From the NCBI GenBank assembly GCA_021796315.1, contig JAJYOH010000048.1, positions 1 to 18,456 on the forward strand: 18,456 bases of DNA, read 5' to 3'. This stretch comes from Chloroflexota bacterium (GTDB lineage: Bacteria; Chloroflexota; Anaerolineae; Anaerolineales; Villigracilaceae). A program made the translations under genes and the position numbers. Below, piece after piece: positions 1-7,357 of this stretch. The notes under the pieces were generated by a model. The model had not been told where the DNA came from. It was given only the letters and a program-made list of their open reading frames with translations, and did not search any database. Within the stretch, counting starts at the first letter, position 1. Each line of letters begins with the position of its first letter.

Positions 1-1098
1 AATCCCGAAGTTGGACTCGAAGGCCAGCGTAAATTGAAAGGCTCGTCGGCGCTGATCATTGGCACGGGCGGGCTTGGGTCGCCGGTGTCGCTTTATTTGG
101 CGGCGGCCGGTATCGGCCGGATCGGACTCGTCGATTACGATGTGGTCGATTCGTCGAATCTGCAGCGTCAGGTAATTCACGGCACATCCACCATCGGAAA
201 ATTAAAAGTCGAATCGGCGCGTGACCGTTTGCTGGATTTGAATCCGGATATCGAAGTCGAGATTTATAACGAACCTTATACGTCCGAGAATGCGCTGCGC
301 ATCGCCAAAGATTATGACATCCTGTTGGATGGCACCGATAATTTCCCGACGCGTTATTTGACCAACGATGTGGCTGTGTTTCTCGGCAAACCAAATGTGT
401 ACGCCTCGATCTATCGCTTCGATGGACAGGTCAGTGTTTTCTACGCCAAGAAAGGCCCGTGCTATCGCTGCCTTTTCCCTGAACCGCCGCCGCCGGGACT
501 CGTCCCTTCGTGCGCGGAGGGCGGCGTGCTGGGTGTTTTGCCCGGCACGATCGGGACACTTCAGGCCACCGAAGCTCTGAAAGTTTTGCTTGGCATCGGC
601 GAGCCGTTGATCGGAAAGCTTTTGCTTTACAACGCGCTGGACATGTCGTTCGATTTTGTGAAGTTGAAAAAGAATCCGAATTGCCGCGTGTGCGGACCGA
701 ACGCCGACATCAAGGAATTAATTGATTACGAAGAATTTTGCGGCGTTCCGAGTCATGACCACGACGAAGGCTCGGCCGGCGCGGACTGGGACATTTCTGC
801 GCCTGAACTTTCTGAGCGCATGAGATCGAATCACCTGAAATTGTTGGATGTGCGCGAACCGCACGAGTTGGAAATTTCTGCAATCCCGAATGCGGTGAAT
901 ATCCCGCTCGGACAATTGGCCGCGCGTTTATCTGAACTCGATTCGGCGGAAGACATGGTTGTGTTTTGCAAAGCCGGGACTCGCTCGGCACGCGCGCTGG
1001 AATTACTGGTCAGCGCCGGGTTCAAGAAGGTGAAGAATCTCAAAGGCGGGATCAACTCCTGGGCAAAGGAAGTGGATACGAATTTGCCGATCTATTAG
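1..1098 (+). CDS. moeB: MoeB/MoeZ-type adenylyltransferase with C-terminal rhodanese domain (5' partial)
   Basis: The frame is open from base 1 (NPEVGLEGQRKLKGSS), so the true start lies upstream and only the extreme N-terminus is missing. Residue numbers here count from the TTG at 34. The E1-like domain has the nucleotide-binding GTGGLG (10-15), the SNLQRQ arginine motif (41-46), DGTDN (99-103), the PSCAEGGVLG segment (158-167), and the zinc pairs C143/C146 and C217/C220. A rhodanese domain follows (about 252-350) with its active-site loop CKAGTRSA and cysteine C312. The family adenylates the C-terminal Gly-Gly of a ubiquitin-like sulfur carrier (MoaD, ThiS, CysO); the fused rhodanese then passes persulfide sulfur to make the thiocarboxylate. 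The fused layout is that of mycobacterial MoeZ rather than E. coli MoeB, which lacks rhodanese. The carrier partner is not in the window, so whether it serves molybdopterin, thiamine or cysteine synthesis is open. Confidence 0.93.
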   Translation, partial: NPEVGLEGQRKLKGSSALIIGTGGLGSPVSLYLAAAGIGRIGLVDYDVVDSSNLQRQVIHGTSTIGKLKVESARDRLLDLNPDIEVEIYNEPYTSENALRIAKDYDILLDGTDNFPTRYLTNDVAVFLGKPNVYASIYRFDGQVSVFYAKKGPCYRCLFPEPPPPGLVPSCAEGGVLGVLPGTIGTLQATEALKVLLGIGEPLIGKLLLYNALDMSFDFVKLKKNPNCRVCGPNADIKELIDYEEFCGVPSHDHDEGSAGADWDISAPELSERMRSNHLKLLDVREPHELEISAIPNAVNIPLGQLAARLSELDSAEDMVVFCKAGTRSARALELLVSAGFKKVKNLKGGINSWAKEVDTNLPIY

Positions 1099-1244
1099 CG
1101 CTGGTCGAGTAGGCGGCGGGATTTCGATACGGCCTTTGGCTACTCACCTGTGCCTGCGGCAAGGTGCAGGCAATCACCGCCGCTGTAACGCCTTGCGCCC
1201 TTTCAGGGTCGAGACCGAGCGAGGCAATCTCCTGTTGTATTACC

Positions 1245-1277
1245 AGACTTCGGAAGTCTCTGAGACTTCCGAAGTCT
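1245..1277. repeat. 16-bp perfect inverted repeat (AGACTTCGGAAGTCTC core)
   Basis: The left arm AGACTTCGGAAGTCTC (1245-1260) is exactly complementary to the right arm GAGACTTCCGAAGTCT (1262-1277), with one base (T1261) between them. A folded RNA would leave the central few bases unpaired. Each arm is itself nearly palindromic (ACTTCGGAAGT), giving nested symmetry. The following bases TTTGTTAT are only weakly U-rich, so it is a poor classical terminator. It lies directly against the extended -10 of the TIR gene, so it could be a mobile palindrome, an operator, or a weak terminator for the upstream MoeB-type gene. Confidence 0.85.
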
Positions 1278-1278
1278 T

Positions 1279-1287
1279 TGTTATAAT
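1279..1287 (+). promoter_or_regulatory. Extended -10 promoter of the TIR gene
   Basis: The sequence TGTTATAAT at 1279-1287 exactly matches the extended -10 form TGnTATAAT. There is no recognisable TTGACA at the usual distance, which is typical of extended -10 promoters; the -35 position falls inside the inverted repeat at 1245-1277. Predicted transcription start is about 1294, giving a leader of about 26 nt to the ATG at 1320. This supports that ATG over the upstream GTG at 1305. Confidence 0.65.
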
Positions 1288-1319
1288 GACATCATCACAT
1301 CACTGTGTGGGACAACTCC

Positions 1320-2969
1320 ATGAGCCGAAAACTGCGTGTCTTTCTCTGCCATGCTTCACAAGATAAACCTGCGGTGCGAGAGTTGTATAAAAAGCTCGCC
1401 GCCGAAAAATGGATCGAGCCCTGGCTGGACGAAGAAGAACTTTACCCAGGACAGGATTGGAACATGGAGATCGAAAAAGCTGTGGAAGCTGCCGACGCGA
1501 TTATTGTTTGCCTTTCCAAAGGTTCGATTACCAAAGAAGGATATGTTCAACGCGAAATTCGTACTGCGTTGGATTACGCCGATTACAAACCCGAAGGTAC
1601 TTTGTATGTTATTCCCATACGTTTAGAAGAATGTGAGCCGCCGCGCCGCTTACGCGCTTGGCAATATGCAGATTACTTTCCAATTACCCAACGAGAATAT
1701 GCCTATAAGCGTTTACTTGTAAGCCTGAAGAAGCGTGCTGAATCGTTAGGCATTCAATTGCAAACAACAGAAACATTTGCATCCCCGCAAGAACTTGAAA
1801 GTCAAGCGATTCAATTTGAATTATCGGGAAAACCTTTGGATGCATTGAAAGTTTATTACCAAATTAAAAAAATAGATCCTCGATTCCCGCGCGTTAATGT
1901 TAAGATAAGCCAGTTGGAAAAAGAGACTCGGCCAAAGCCATCACGAATTACACCAACGCCTTCCACCAGTATTTCAGAACCAGTAAAGCAAAAGAAGCCC
2001 ACGCCGAAATTTAATTTTCGTTTGCTTGGGATTGGCGGTATTGTTTTATTTTCCGTAATCCTTGGTGCGTATGCCATCAATTATCTTGCTCATTTGCCGA
2101 CAACGCCAAAGCCATCTCCAACAGCGCCGTTTGTTTTTACTCCATATCCTGCATTCTCAACTTCTACAGCGGTATTTGTTTTTACCCCCTACTCGGTATT
2201 TTCGACTCCTACTCCTGTGCCTGAAATTGGCTCAACCATGATCTCGCCTAAAGATGGCATGAAGCTTCTGTATGTGCCTGCTGGAAATTTCTTGATGGGT
2301 TCAGTAGATTCAGATCCTAACGCGCAACCAGATGAAAAACCACAACATACCGTATATCTGGATGCTTTTTGGATTGACCAGACCGACGTAACCAATGCCA
2401 TGTATGCCAAATGTGTGAGCGCAAGTGTATGCAAACAACCGGCCAATTTAACGTCTAAGACTCATTCCAGTTACTTTGATAATCCTCAATTTGGAAATTA
2501 TCCTGTGATCTATGTGGATTGGAATATGGCAAATGCTTATTGCAAATGGGCAGGTCGTCAATTACCCACGGAAGCCCAATGGGAGAAGGCCGCGCGTGGT
2601 ACAGATGGAAGGATTTATCCTTGGGGCAACAACAGGCCAGATTTCGATGTTACGTTGTCGAATTACAATTTAAGAGTTGGCGATACAACCGCAGTTGGCG
2701 ATTATCCAAATGGAGCCAGCCCATATGGCGCTTTGGATATGGCGGGGAATGTTTTGCAGTGGGTAGCGGATTGGTACAATGATACTTATTATCAAAATCA
2801 AAGTTTGCTCTTATCCAATCCATCGGGCCCAACCTTAGGTCAATATCGAGTAATGCGAGGTGGTTGGTTTAATTTCAGTGGTGATATACACTCTGCAGTC
2901 CGCGCTAGGACTGTCCCTTTTAATTCCTTCTATAACATTGGTTTTCGTTGCGTTAGTGGTATGCAATAG
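1320..2969 (+). CDS. Membrane-anchored TIR-domain protein with C-terminal FGE-sulfatase-fold domain
   Basis: 549 aa from ATG 1320; an in-frame GTG at 1305 would add five residues but leaves almost no leader, and GGGAC at 1309-1313 is a fair ribosome site for the ATG. Domains: an N-terminal TIR_2-type domain (about 4-120) with FLCHASQD, WLDEEELYPGQDW (35-47) and VQREIRTAL, whose Glu79 aligns with the catalytic glutamate of NAD-cleaving TIR domains such as SARM1; one TPR-like helical hairpin (about 155-200); a Pro/Lys-rich linker; a transmembrane helix (about 237-256); a Thr/Pro-rich stalk with a duplicated 14-residue unit; and an FGE-sulfatase domain (about 307-545) with PAGNFLMGS, PTEAQWEKAARG, GNVLQWVADW and GFRC. 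The positions where true FGE has its catalytic cysteines (GGWFNFSGDIHSAVRAR) contain none, so sulfatase activation is unlikely and a ligand-sensing role is inferred. GC content is visibly lower than in both neighbours. The family is common in Chloroflexota and cyanobacteria; exact function is unknown. Confidence 0.88.
   Translation: MSRKLRVFLCHASQDKPAVRELYKKLAAEKWIEPWLDEEELYPGQDWNMEIEKAVEAADAIIVCLSKGSITKEGYVQREIRTALDYADYKPEGTLYVIPIRLEECEPPRRLRAWQYADYFPITQREYAYKRLLVSLKKRAESLGIQLQTTETFASPQELESQAIQFELSGKPLDALKVYYQIKKIDPRFPRVNVKISQLEKETRPKPSRITPTPSTSISEPVKQKKPTPKFNFRLLGIGGIVLFSVILGAYAINYLAHLPTTPKPSPTAPFVFTPYPAFSTSTAVFVFTPYSVFSTPTPVPEIGSTMISPKDGMKLLYVPAGNFLMGSVDSDPNAQPDEKPQHTVYLDAFWIDQTDVTNAMYAKCVSASVCKQPANLTSKTHSSYFDNPQFGNYPVIYVDWNMANAYCKWAGRQLPTEAQWEKAARGTDGRIYPWGNNRPDFDVTLSNYNLRVGDTTAVGDYPNGASPYGALDMAGNVLQWVADWYNDTYYQNQSLLLSNPSGPTLGQYRVMRGGWFNFSGDIHSAVRARTVPFNSFYNIGFRCVSGMQ
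2130..2216 (+). repeat. Tandem 14-residue duplication in the stalk of the TIR protein
   Basis: Bases 2130-2171 encode FVFTPYPAFSTSTA and 2175-2216 encode FVFTPYSVFSTPTP, separated by one valine codon. The two units agree at 10 of 14 residues and have diverged at the DNA level. They lie just after the transmembrane helix, as expected of a spacer between membrane and outer domain. Confidence 0.75.
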
Positions 2970-2986
2970 TTCTGTTTTTTACTTTT

Positions 2987-3024
2987 AAACCCCCGCGACT
3001 TTTATCATCTCGGAGGTTTTTCTT
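2987..3024 (+). terminator. Probable imperfect hairpin terminator after the TIR gene
   Basis: The arm AAACCCCCGCGA (2987-2998) pairs with TCGGAGGTTT (3010-3019), with one mismatch and one bulged base, across an AT-rich loop. The run TTTTTCTTT (3017-3025) follows. It sits about 20 nt after the TIR stop codon and about 40 nt before the next start, which suits a Rho-independent terminator separating the two transcripts. Confidence 0.5.
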
Positions 3025-3060
3025 TCGTGCGGTAAAATTGTTCCAACCAAAGGAGAATGA

Positions 3061-4473
3061 ATGTCAGGCCTTCCTGTTTCAAATGAAAAACGAGTCTACG
3101 ATAATATTACCCAGGCCATCGGCTGGACTCCGCTGGTGCGGCTGGGTCGCATTGCGCAGCATGTTGCCGCGCCAATATATGCCAAGCTTGAGAATCTCAA
3201 TCCGGGTGGGAGCATCAAGGATCGCGTCGGTCTGTATATTGTCGAGCAGGCTGAAGCGCGCGGCGAGTTGAAGCCGGGCGGGACGATTGTCGAAGCCACC
3301 AGCGGCAACACCGGCGTGGGTCTGGCAATTGCCGCGGCGCTCAAAGGTTATAAAACCATTTTTGTCATGCCCGATAAAATGTCCAATGAGAAAATCCAGC
3401 TTCTGCGATCTTATGGCGCGAAAGTTGTGATCACGCCCACCGCTGTCGGGCCGGACGATCCGCGTTCATATTATGAAGTCGCAAAACGATTTGCGCGCGA
3501 AACCCCCAATGCGATTTTGGCAAATCAATATCACAACCCCGATAACCCGAAGACGCACGAGCTGACGACTGGTCCCGAGATCTGGGAGCAGACCGATGGT
3601 CGCGTGACCGATGTCATTATCGGCATGGGAACCGGTGGAACGATCTCAGGCCTTGGCCGCTATCTCAAGTCGAAGAATCCAAAAATCAAAATTGTGGGCG
3701 TGGATATCGAAGGTTCGATCCTGACCGAGATCTGGCAGAACAAAGGCAAGATTCCCAGCGGCGCTTATCCGAAAACGTATAAAGTCGAAGGCATCGGCGA
3801 AGACTTTTTGCCATCCACGACCGATCTGTCGGTTGTGGATGAGATCGTGCGCGCCAACGATAAAGAGTCATTTATTTGGGCGCGCCAGCTTTTGCGTCAG
3901 GAGGGAATTTTTGCGGGCGGTTCAACGGGGTCCGCTTTGGCCGGGGCTATGAAATATGCCGCGAAGCTGCCCGCTGACCATCTGGTGGTCGTGATCGTCC
4001 CGGATGCAGGCTCACGCTATTTATCGAAATTCTATGATAACAAGTGGATGCGCGAGAACGGTTTCCTTGAAATGGAATTTGGCGAAGTCACGCTTGGCGA
4101 CATGCTGCTTGCCAAACCGAATAAAGTTTTATATACTGTTGCGTTGGGCGATTCCATGCGCAAGGTAATGGCGCTCATGCGCGCGAACGGAGTCTCGCAG
4201 GTGCCGGTTCTATCCACAGACGGACTCTTGGTCGGCACGCTCGAAGAAGTGGATTTGCTTAATCATATGTTGGATAATCATCAGCATAGCCATGATGAAG
4301 TTATTGATCCGCTTGTGCAGACTGCGAAAGCGGTTTTTCCGCCGGATGCTGTGCTCGAGACCGCCATGCCCATGCTCACCGACGGCTTTGCATTGATCGT
4401 CGCCGATCAGGGCAGGCCAACTGGAATTTTGACGAAGATCGACGTGCTGGATTATCTAGCCGGAAAAATGTAA
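3061..4473 (+). CDS. cbs: Cystathionine beta-synthase
   Basis: 470 aa; ATG preceded by AAGGAG at 3049-3054. A fold-type II PLP enzyme domain (about 10-335) is followed by a pair of CBS (Bateman) domains (about 344-402 and 413-468). The Schiff-base lysine is K53 in GGSIKDR. SGNTG (81-85) contacts the substrate carboxylate and GTGGT (190-194) the PLP phosphate. GGSTGSA (286-292) is the cystathionine synthase version of the segment that reads SSGA in cysteine synthases. The enzyme condenses serine (or an activated serine) with homocysteine to cystathionine, the first step of reverse transsulfuration; some members also make H2S. The C-terminal Bateman module is the usual place for S-adenosylmethionine or adenosyl-nucleotide control. 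A possible TAAAAT -10 lies at 3033-3038 without a clear -35. The neighbouring MoeB-rhodanese gene also suggests sulfur metabolism. Confidence 0.9.
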   Translation: MSGLPVSNEKRVYDNITQAIGWTPLVRLGRIAQHVAAPIYAKLENLNPGGSIKDRVGLYIVEQAEARGELKPGGTIVEATSGNTGVGLAIAAALKGYKTIFVMPDKMSNEKIQLLRSYGAKVVITPTAVGPDDPRSYYEVAKRFARETPNAILANQYHNPDNPKTHELTTGPEIWEQTDGRVTDVIIGMGTGGTISGLGRYLKSKNPKIKIVGVDIEGSILTEIWQNKGKIPSGAYPKTYKVEGIGEDFLPSTTDLSVVDEIVRANDKESFIWARQLLRQEGIFAGGSTGSALAGAMKYAAKLPADHLVVVIVPDAGSRYLSKFYDNKWMRENGFLEMEFGEVTLGDMLLAKPNKVLYTVALGDSMRKVMALMRANGVSQVPVLSTDGLLVGTLEEVDLLNHMLDNHQHSHDEVIDPLVQTAKAVFPPDAVLETAMPMLTDGFALIVADQGRPTGILTKIDVLDYLAGKM

Positions 4474-4491
4474 AACGAAAGGAATGGAGAA

Positions 4492-5139
4492 ATGAATATT
4501 GGGATTCTTGGGACGGGAATTGTTGGGCAAACCATTGGCACGCGCCTGATCGAATTGGGCCACAGCGTTATGCTTGGCTCGAGAATGCCGAATAATGAAA
4601 AGGCGCGGGCTTGGGCAAAACGGGCGGGCAAACGCGCTTCATTCGGGGCTTTTGCTGAAACCGCGAAATTCGGCGAAGCGCTTTTCAATTGTGTTTCAGG
4701 TACGGGAAGTTTGTCTGCATTGGATTTTCCCAACGCGGTCGATCTCAATAATAAAGTGCTGATCGATGTTGCCAATCCGCTGGATTACACACGCGGCGCG
4801 CCGCCGACCCTGACTGTCTGCAACACTGATTCGCTGGCTGAACAAATTCAGCGCATCCATCCGCTTCTGCGCGTGGTCAAGGCGTTGAACACGATGAACG
4901 TGGATGTGATGGTCAACCCTGAGCGGGTGCATGGTCCGCACGATGTATTTATCTGTGGAAACGATAAGGATGCCAAGGATACCGTCACGATGATCCTGAT
5001 GGAATGGTTCCGCTGGGAATCGGTGATCGATCTGGGCGATATTTCCAACGCGCGCGGGATGGAAATGGCCCTGCCGCTGTGGCTTTCTTTACAGAAGAAG
5101 CTTGGGACGAATATTTTCAACTTCAAGATCGCCCGATAA
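4492..5139 (+). CDS. NADP/F420-dependent-type oxidoreductase (Rossmann fold)
   Basis: 215 aa; ATG with AAAGGA at 4478-4483, 18 nt after the cystathionine beta-synthase stop, so probably co-transcribed with it. The N-terminus MNIGILGTGIVGQ carries the dinucleotide-binding GxGxxG (7-12), and SR (33-34 region, GSRMP) after the second strand fits NADP(H) binding. Later motifs include IDVANPLDY and VVKALNTMNVDVM, the core of the F420_oxidored family (NADPH:F420 oxidoreductase and relatives). Family members move hydride between NADP(H) and F420 or another acceptor, but many bacterial homologues have no proven substrate and F420 use cannot be read from this sequence. No link to sulfur chemistry is visible beyond position. 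Confidence 0.75.
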   Translation: MNIGILGTGIVGQTIGTRLIELGHSVMLGSRMPNNEKARAWAKRAGKRASFGAFAETAKFGEALFNCVSGTGSLSALDFPNAVDLNNKVLIDVANPLDYTRGAPPTLTVCNTDSLAEQIQRIHPLLRVVKALNTMNVDVMVNPERVHGPHDVFICGNDKDAKDTVTMILMEWFRWESVIDLGDISNARGMEMALPLWLSLQKKLGTNIFNFKIAR

Positions 5140-5160
5140 AAAATTGCCTTCGATTTTTGG

Positions 5161-5196
5161 ACCCGACAGGTTTTCAGAAACCTGTCGGGTCTTTTT
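5161..5196 (+). terminator. Strong Rho-independent terminator
   Basis: A perfect 13-bp stem, ACCCGACAGGTTT (5161-5173) with AAACCTGTCGGGT (5178-5190), encloses a 4-nt TCAG loop and is followed by CTTTTTG. It closes the plus-strand cbs/oxidoreductase transcript 22 nt after its stop. It also lies 8 nt beyond the stop of the convergent minus-strand lipoprotein gene, where the same hairpin would form but without a U-run (CCAAAAATCG follows on that strand). Confidence 0.9.
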
Positions 5197-5197
5197 G

Positions 5198-5914
5198 TTA
5201 GGGCATGGGTTTGACTACGCCGAGGTCTTTGCTATCGGGAACGAGGATGCCAATGTTTGTACAGGAATCCTGGGCGATCCGTTGAAGTAAGCCAAGGCCG
5301 TAGGTGATTTCCACCTGAATGCTTGTGCTTTTTTGGAAGGTTGAATCCACCGTCAGCTTTTGAGTGACCTGATGTTTGATGGGAAGGTACGGCACGCACT
5401 TGGTTTTATCTGGATGGATCCTGCCTTCGTCTGCGGCGTTTAGCGTGGCGCAGACATTGTTCAGTTCCGCCGTGCCGATATTGCTGATCGTGACGTAGGC
5501 ATTGGTCACTTCACCCATGTTGTGAATGATATCGATGCTGGTGTTGCAGCCGATGATGGTTGTGTTGATGGATACGAAAGGAGTCGGCCCGTTGTCGATG
5601 GTCGGTGTGGGAGTGATCGGTGTTGGAGAAATGGGTGTAGGTGTGATGGGCGTGTCGGTGAAAGTCGGCTGGGGTGATGGCGTGAAGGTGGATGTTTCGC
5701 TGGGTGACGGTGGAGTCAGCGATGGTGTGATCAGCGTGGACGGGAATGTAGCCGTGATCGGCGGCGGGAGGATGATCGGTGTCGGCGAATAAATTAAAGG
5801 TGTAGAGGTGGGGAAAAATGTGGGCGGAGAATAAGGCACAACTTGAACCGCCCATCCGCTGCAACCTTCAAGCGACAAAGCCAGCAAAACACAAACAACA
5901 AAGCCGCGACGCAT
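5198..5914 (-). CDS. Secreted lipoprotein with long Thr/Pro-rich stalk, hypothetical
   Basis: 238 aa; start CAT complement at 5912-5914 with AAAAGGA (5921-5927) six bases upstream on the minus strand. Residues 1-18 form a lipoprotein signal (MRR, then a hydrophobic stretch, then LEGC with the lipid cysteine at C18). Residues about 25-110 are a Thr/Pro/Ser stalk with TPIxPTP-type repeats, including ITPTPISPTPITPTP. The C-terminal 125 residues form a small domain (VSINTTIIGCNTSIDIIHNMGEV onwards) with several cysteines (GC, NNVC, TKC, DSC) and beta-strand-like spacing, reminiscent of the immunoglobulin-like or CARDB-type domains that follow such stalks. I do not recognise a specific family. The layout suits an outer-face protein of a Chloroflexota cell. 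The gene runs convergent to the oxidoreductase at 4492-5139. Confidence 0.78.
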   Translation of the reverse strand: MRRGFVVCVLLALSLEGCSGWAVQVVPYSPPTFFPTSTPLIYSPTPIILPPPITATFPSTLITPSLTPPSPSETSTFTPSPQPTFTDTPITPTPISPTPITPTPTIDNGPTPFVSINTTIIGCNTSIDIIHNMGEVTNAYVTISNIGTAELNNVCATLNAADEGRIHPDKTKCVPYLPIKHQVTQKLTVDSTFQKSTSIQVEITYGLGLLQRIAQDSCTNIGILVPDSKDLGVVKPMP

Positions 5915-5967
5915 AAATGCTCCTTTTCTATTGTATCCCGTCTGGAATGTGGGGCAGGGTTACGTTG

Positions 5968-7347
5968 TTAAAGTTGTCCGCTATCGTCCCAATTTTCCAA
6001 CTTCTTTAGATATTCATGGTCATTATAACGCGCGGGCGAAAATGCTGACGCGTACGATGGCAGAGATGTTTTGGCAACATGAGTCGCCAGCAATTCACCT
6101 ACCGCGCAAGCTGACATAATTCCATAGCCCGATACTGCGCCGATCACGTATGCGCCCTCAATATTTAACGGCCCGGCTAATAAACGGTTCTCGCGCGTCC
6201 TGGTGTAATATCCGCCGTCGAGTTGCGGCTTGGGCATCTTATCGAAATATTTTTTTAAGCCCGGCAACATTTTCGACATGCCGCGCATGGCGATCTCTGG
6301 ATATTGCTCATCGAGCGGCGGCGGAAAGACCGGATCGAGCACGCGCGTTTTATATTCCCACAACATCAAGATCGTTTGGCTTTCGCCCGCACCTTCGGGC
6401 CGTGTGTGCGCGCCCGCCGGAAAAATTTCCGTCAGCCATTTTGTTTCATCATCTTCGGCAAGCGCAGCGCGTTCATCATCAGCCCACGGAAGATGTTGTT
6501 CATCATCCCAAATCAAAAGCGGGGCATCGCGTCCGACCACACCGAGCGCATCTTTGAATGCAACTTTCAAATGCAATTCAGTGTAAACTGGAATTTCCAA
6601 GCCGAGCATCTGACCAACTTGTTTTAGATACGGCCCGGCGGCGTTGATAAAAATTGGACAATCGATTCTTTCGCCGCCGTTCAATTTGATTCCGTTTACG
6701 CGGCCATTTGCCACATCCACAGCCTCCACCCGCGCGGACTCAAACCCGACGCCGGAGCGTTTCGCCGTTTCAAGCAGATACATGCCAAGCTGTTGGGCGC
6801 TCAGCCAACCTGCGCGTCGGACGTGCAGCGCGGCGACTGCGTTATTTGTCAAATATGGAAAATGCTTGCGGATGAGATCGTTGCCTAAAAGAATATCCGC
6901 GCCGGAGGGTTGATCGTGAAAGCCATCCATGCTGGCGGGTTGGTAGTCCGAGTTTTCAGACGAGTGAATTCTCAATTGTCCGGCGCCCAGGTTCGAGACG
7001 CCGCCCTGAGCGAGTCGAAGGGTCCGGTTTGAGCGCTCGATCAATTCAGGAATCTTTTTTTCGTCAGCGGTCACATACAAATAGCCGCGTCGATTCATGT
7101 GGAAGATATTCCCGCTTTCATCAGCGAGATTTTCCATCAGATCGATGGAGCGATTCATCAAAGCCAGCATTTCGACATCCGGCCACCAGTTGCGATAACA
7201 TTCGGTCGAGCGGTCGCTGGTGAGCGTCAGCGGCGGACGTTCGTCAACGAGCAGAATATCACGGATGCCTGCTTTGGCAAGGAAACACGCCGCGCTGACG
7301 CCCGTGATACCTGCACCGCAAATGACGACTTGATGTTTGCGAGTCAT
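5968..7347 (-). CDS. FAD-dependent oxidoreductase of the DAO (glycine/D-amino acid oxidase) family
   Basis: 459 aa. The N-terminus HQVVICGAGITGVSAACFLAKAG carries the FAD-binding GxGxxG (11-16), followed by LLVDERPP, the acidic end of the second beta strand that binds the adenosine ribose. The C-terminal half has INAAGPY (the usual DAO 'aaG.w' motif) and GGYYTRTRENRLLAGP...AYVIGAVSGYGIMSA, the conserved flavin-closing segment of sarcosine oxidase/glycine oxidase-like enzymes. The family oxidises C-N bonds of amines and amino acids with flavin as acceptor; the substrate here is unknown. Its closeness to a polyamine/omega-amine locus makes an amine substrate plausible but unproven. No clear ribosome site precedes the ATG; a large hairpin (7358-7409) lies just upstream, and the stop is 53 nt from the lipoprotein start. 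Confidence 0.85.
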   Translation of the reverse strand: MTRKHQVVICGAGITGVSAACFLAKAGIRDILLVDERPPLTLTSDRSTECYRNWWPDVEMLALMNRSIDLMENLADESGNIFHMNRRGYLYVTADEKKIPELIERSNRTLRLAQGGVSNLGAGQLRIHSSENSDYQPASMDGFHDQPSGADILLGNDLIRKHFPYLTNNAVAALHVRRAGWLSAQQLGMYLLETAKRSGVGFESARVEAVDVANGRVNGIKLNGGERIDCPIFINAAGPYLKQVGQMLGLEIPVYTELHLKVAFKDALGVVGRDAPLLIWDDEQHLPWADDERAALAEDDETKWLTEIFPAGAHTRPEGAGESQTILMLWEYKTRVLDPVFPPPLDEQYPEIAMRGMSKMLPGLKKYFDKMPKPQLDGGYYTRTRENRLLAGPLNIEGAYVIGAVSGYGIMSACAVGELLATHVAKTSLPSYASAFSPARYNDHEYLKKLENWDDSGQL

Positions 7348-7357
7348 AAAAATATTT

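Larger units (their letters stand above)
1099..1319. other. Intergenic region: REP-like remnant, palindrome, promoter
   Basis: No convincing gene is present in these 221 bases. The first part (1101-1145) carries GAGTAG (1107-1112) facing CTACTC (1140-1145) around a TTTCGATACGGCC core. This resembles the degenerate intergenic repeats reading 'gtcgagtagc...tatcgaga' found in many bacterial genomes. A second similar fragment (GGTCGAGACCGAGCGAGG) lies near 1207-1224. The last part holds a perfect inverted repeat and an extended -10 promoter, listed separately. The REP-like reading rests on resemblance only. Confidence 0.45.

Noticed and set aside
1099..1244. tRNA or small RNA gene in the gap after the MoeB-type gene
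   Set aside because: No cloverleaf, T-arm GTTCGA motif or promoter was found; the stretch reads as a degenerate intergenic repeat.
1320..2969. Diversity-generating retroelement target, because the C-terminal fold is FGE/C-type-lectin-like
   Set aside because: No reverse transcriptase or template repeat is present in the window, and no matching variable repeat was seen; only the fold suggests it.
5590..5680. Repetitive G/T-rich tract, possible short tandem repeat array or CRISPR-like repeat
   Set aside because: The repetition is codon-level (Thr-Pro stalk), units are irregular and short, with no spacers.
5526..5792. Gly/Val-rich plus-strand frame (GVGVIGVGEMGVGVMGV)
   Set aside because: It is the reverse complement of the Thr/Pro stalk of the minus-strand lipoprotein; the apparent repeats come from that stalk.
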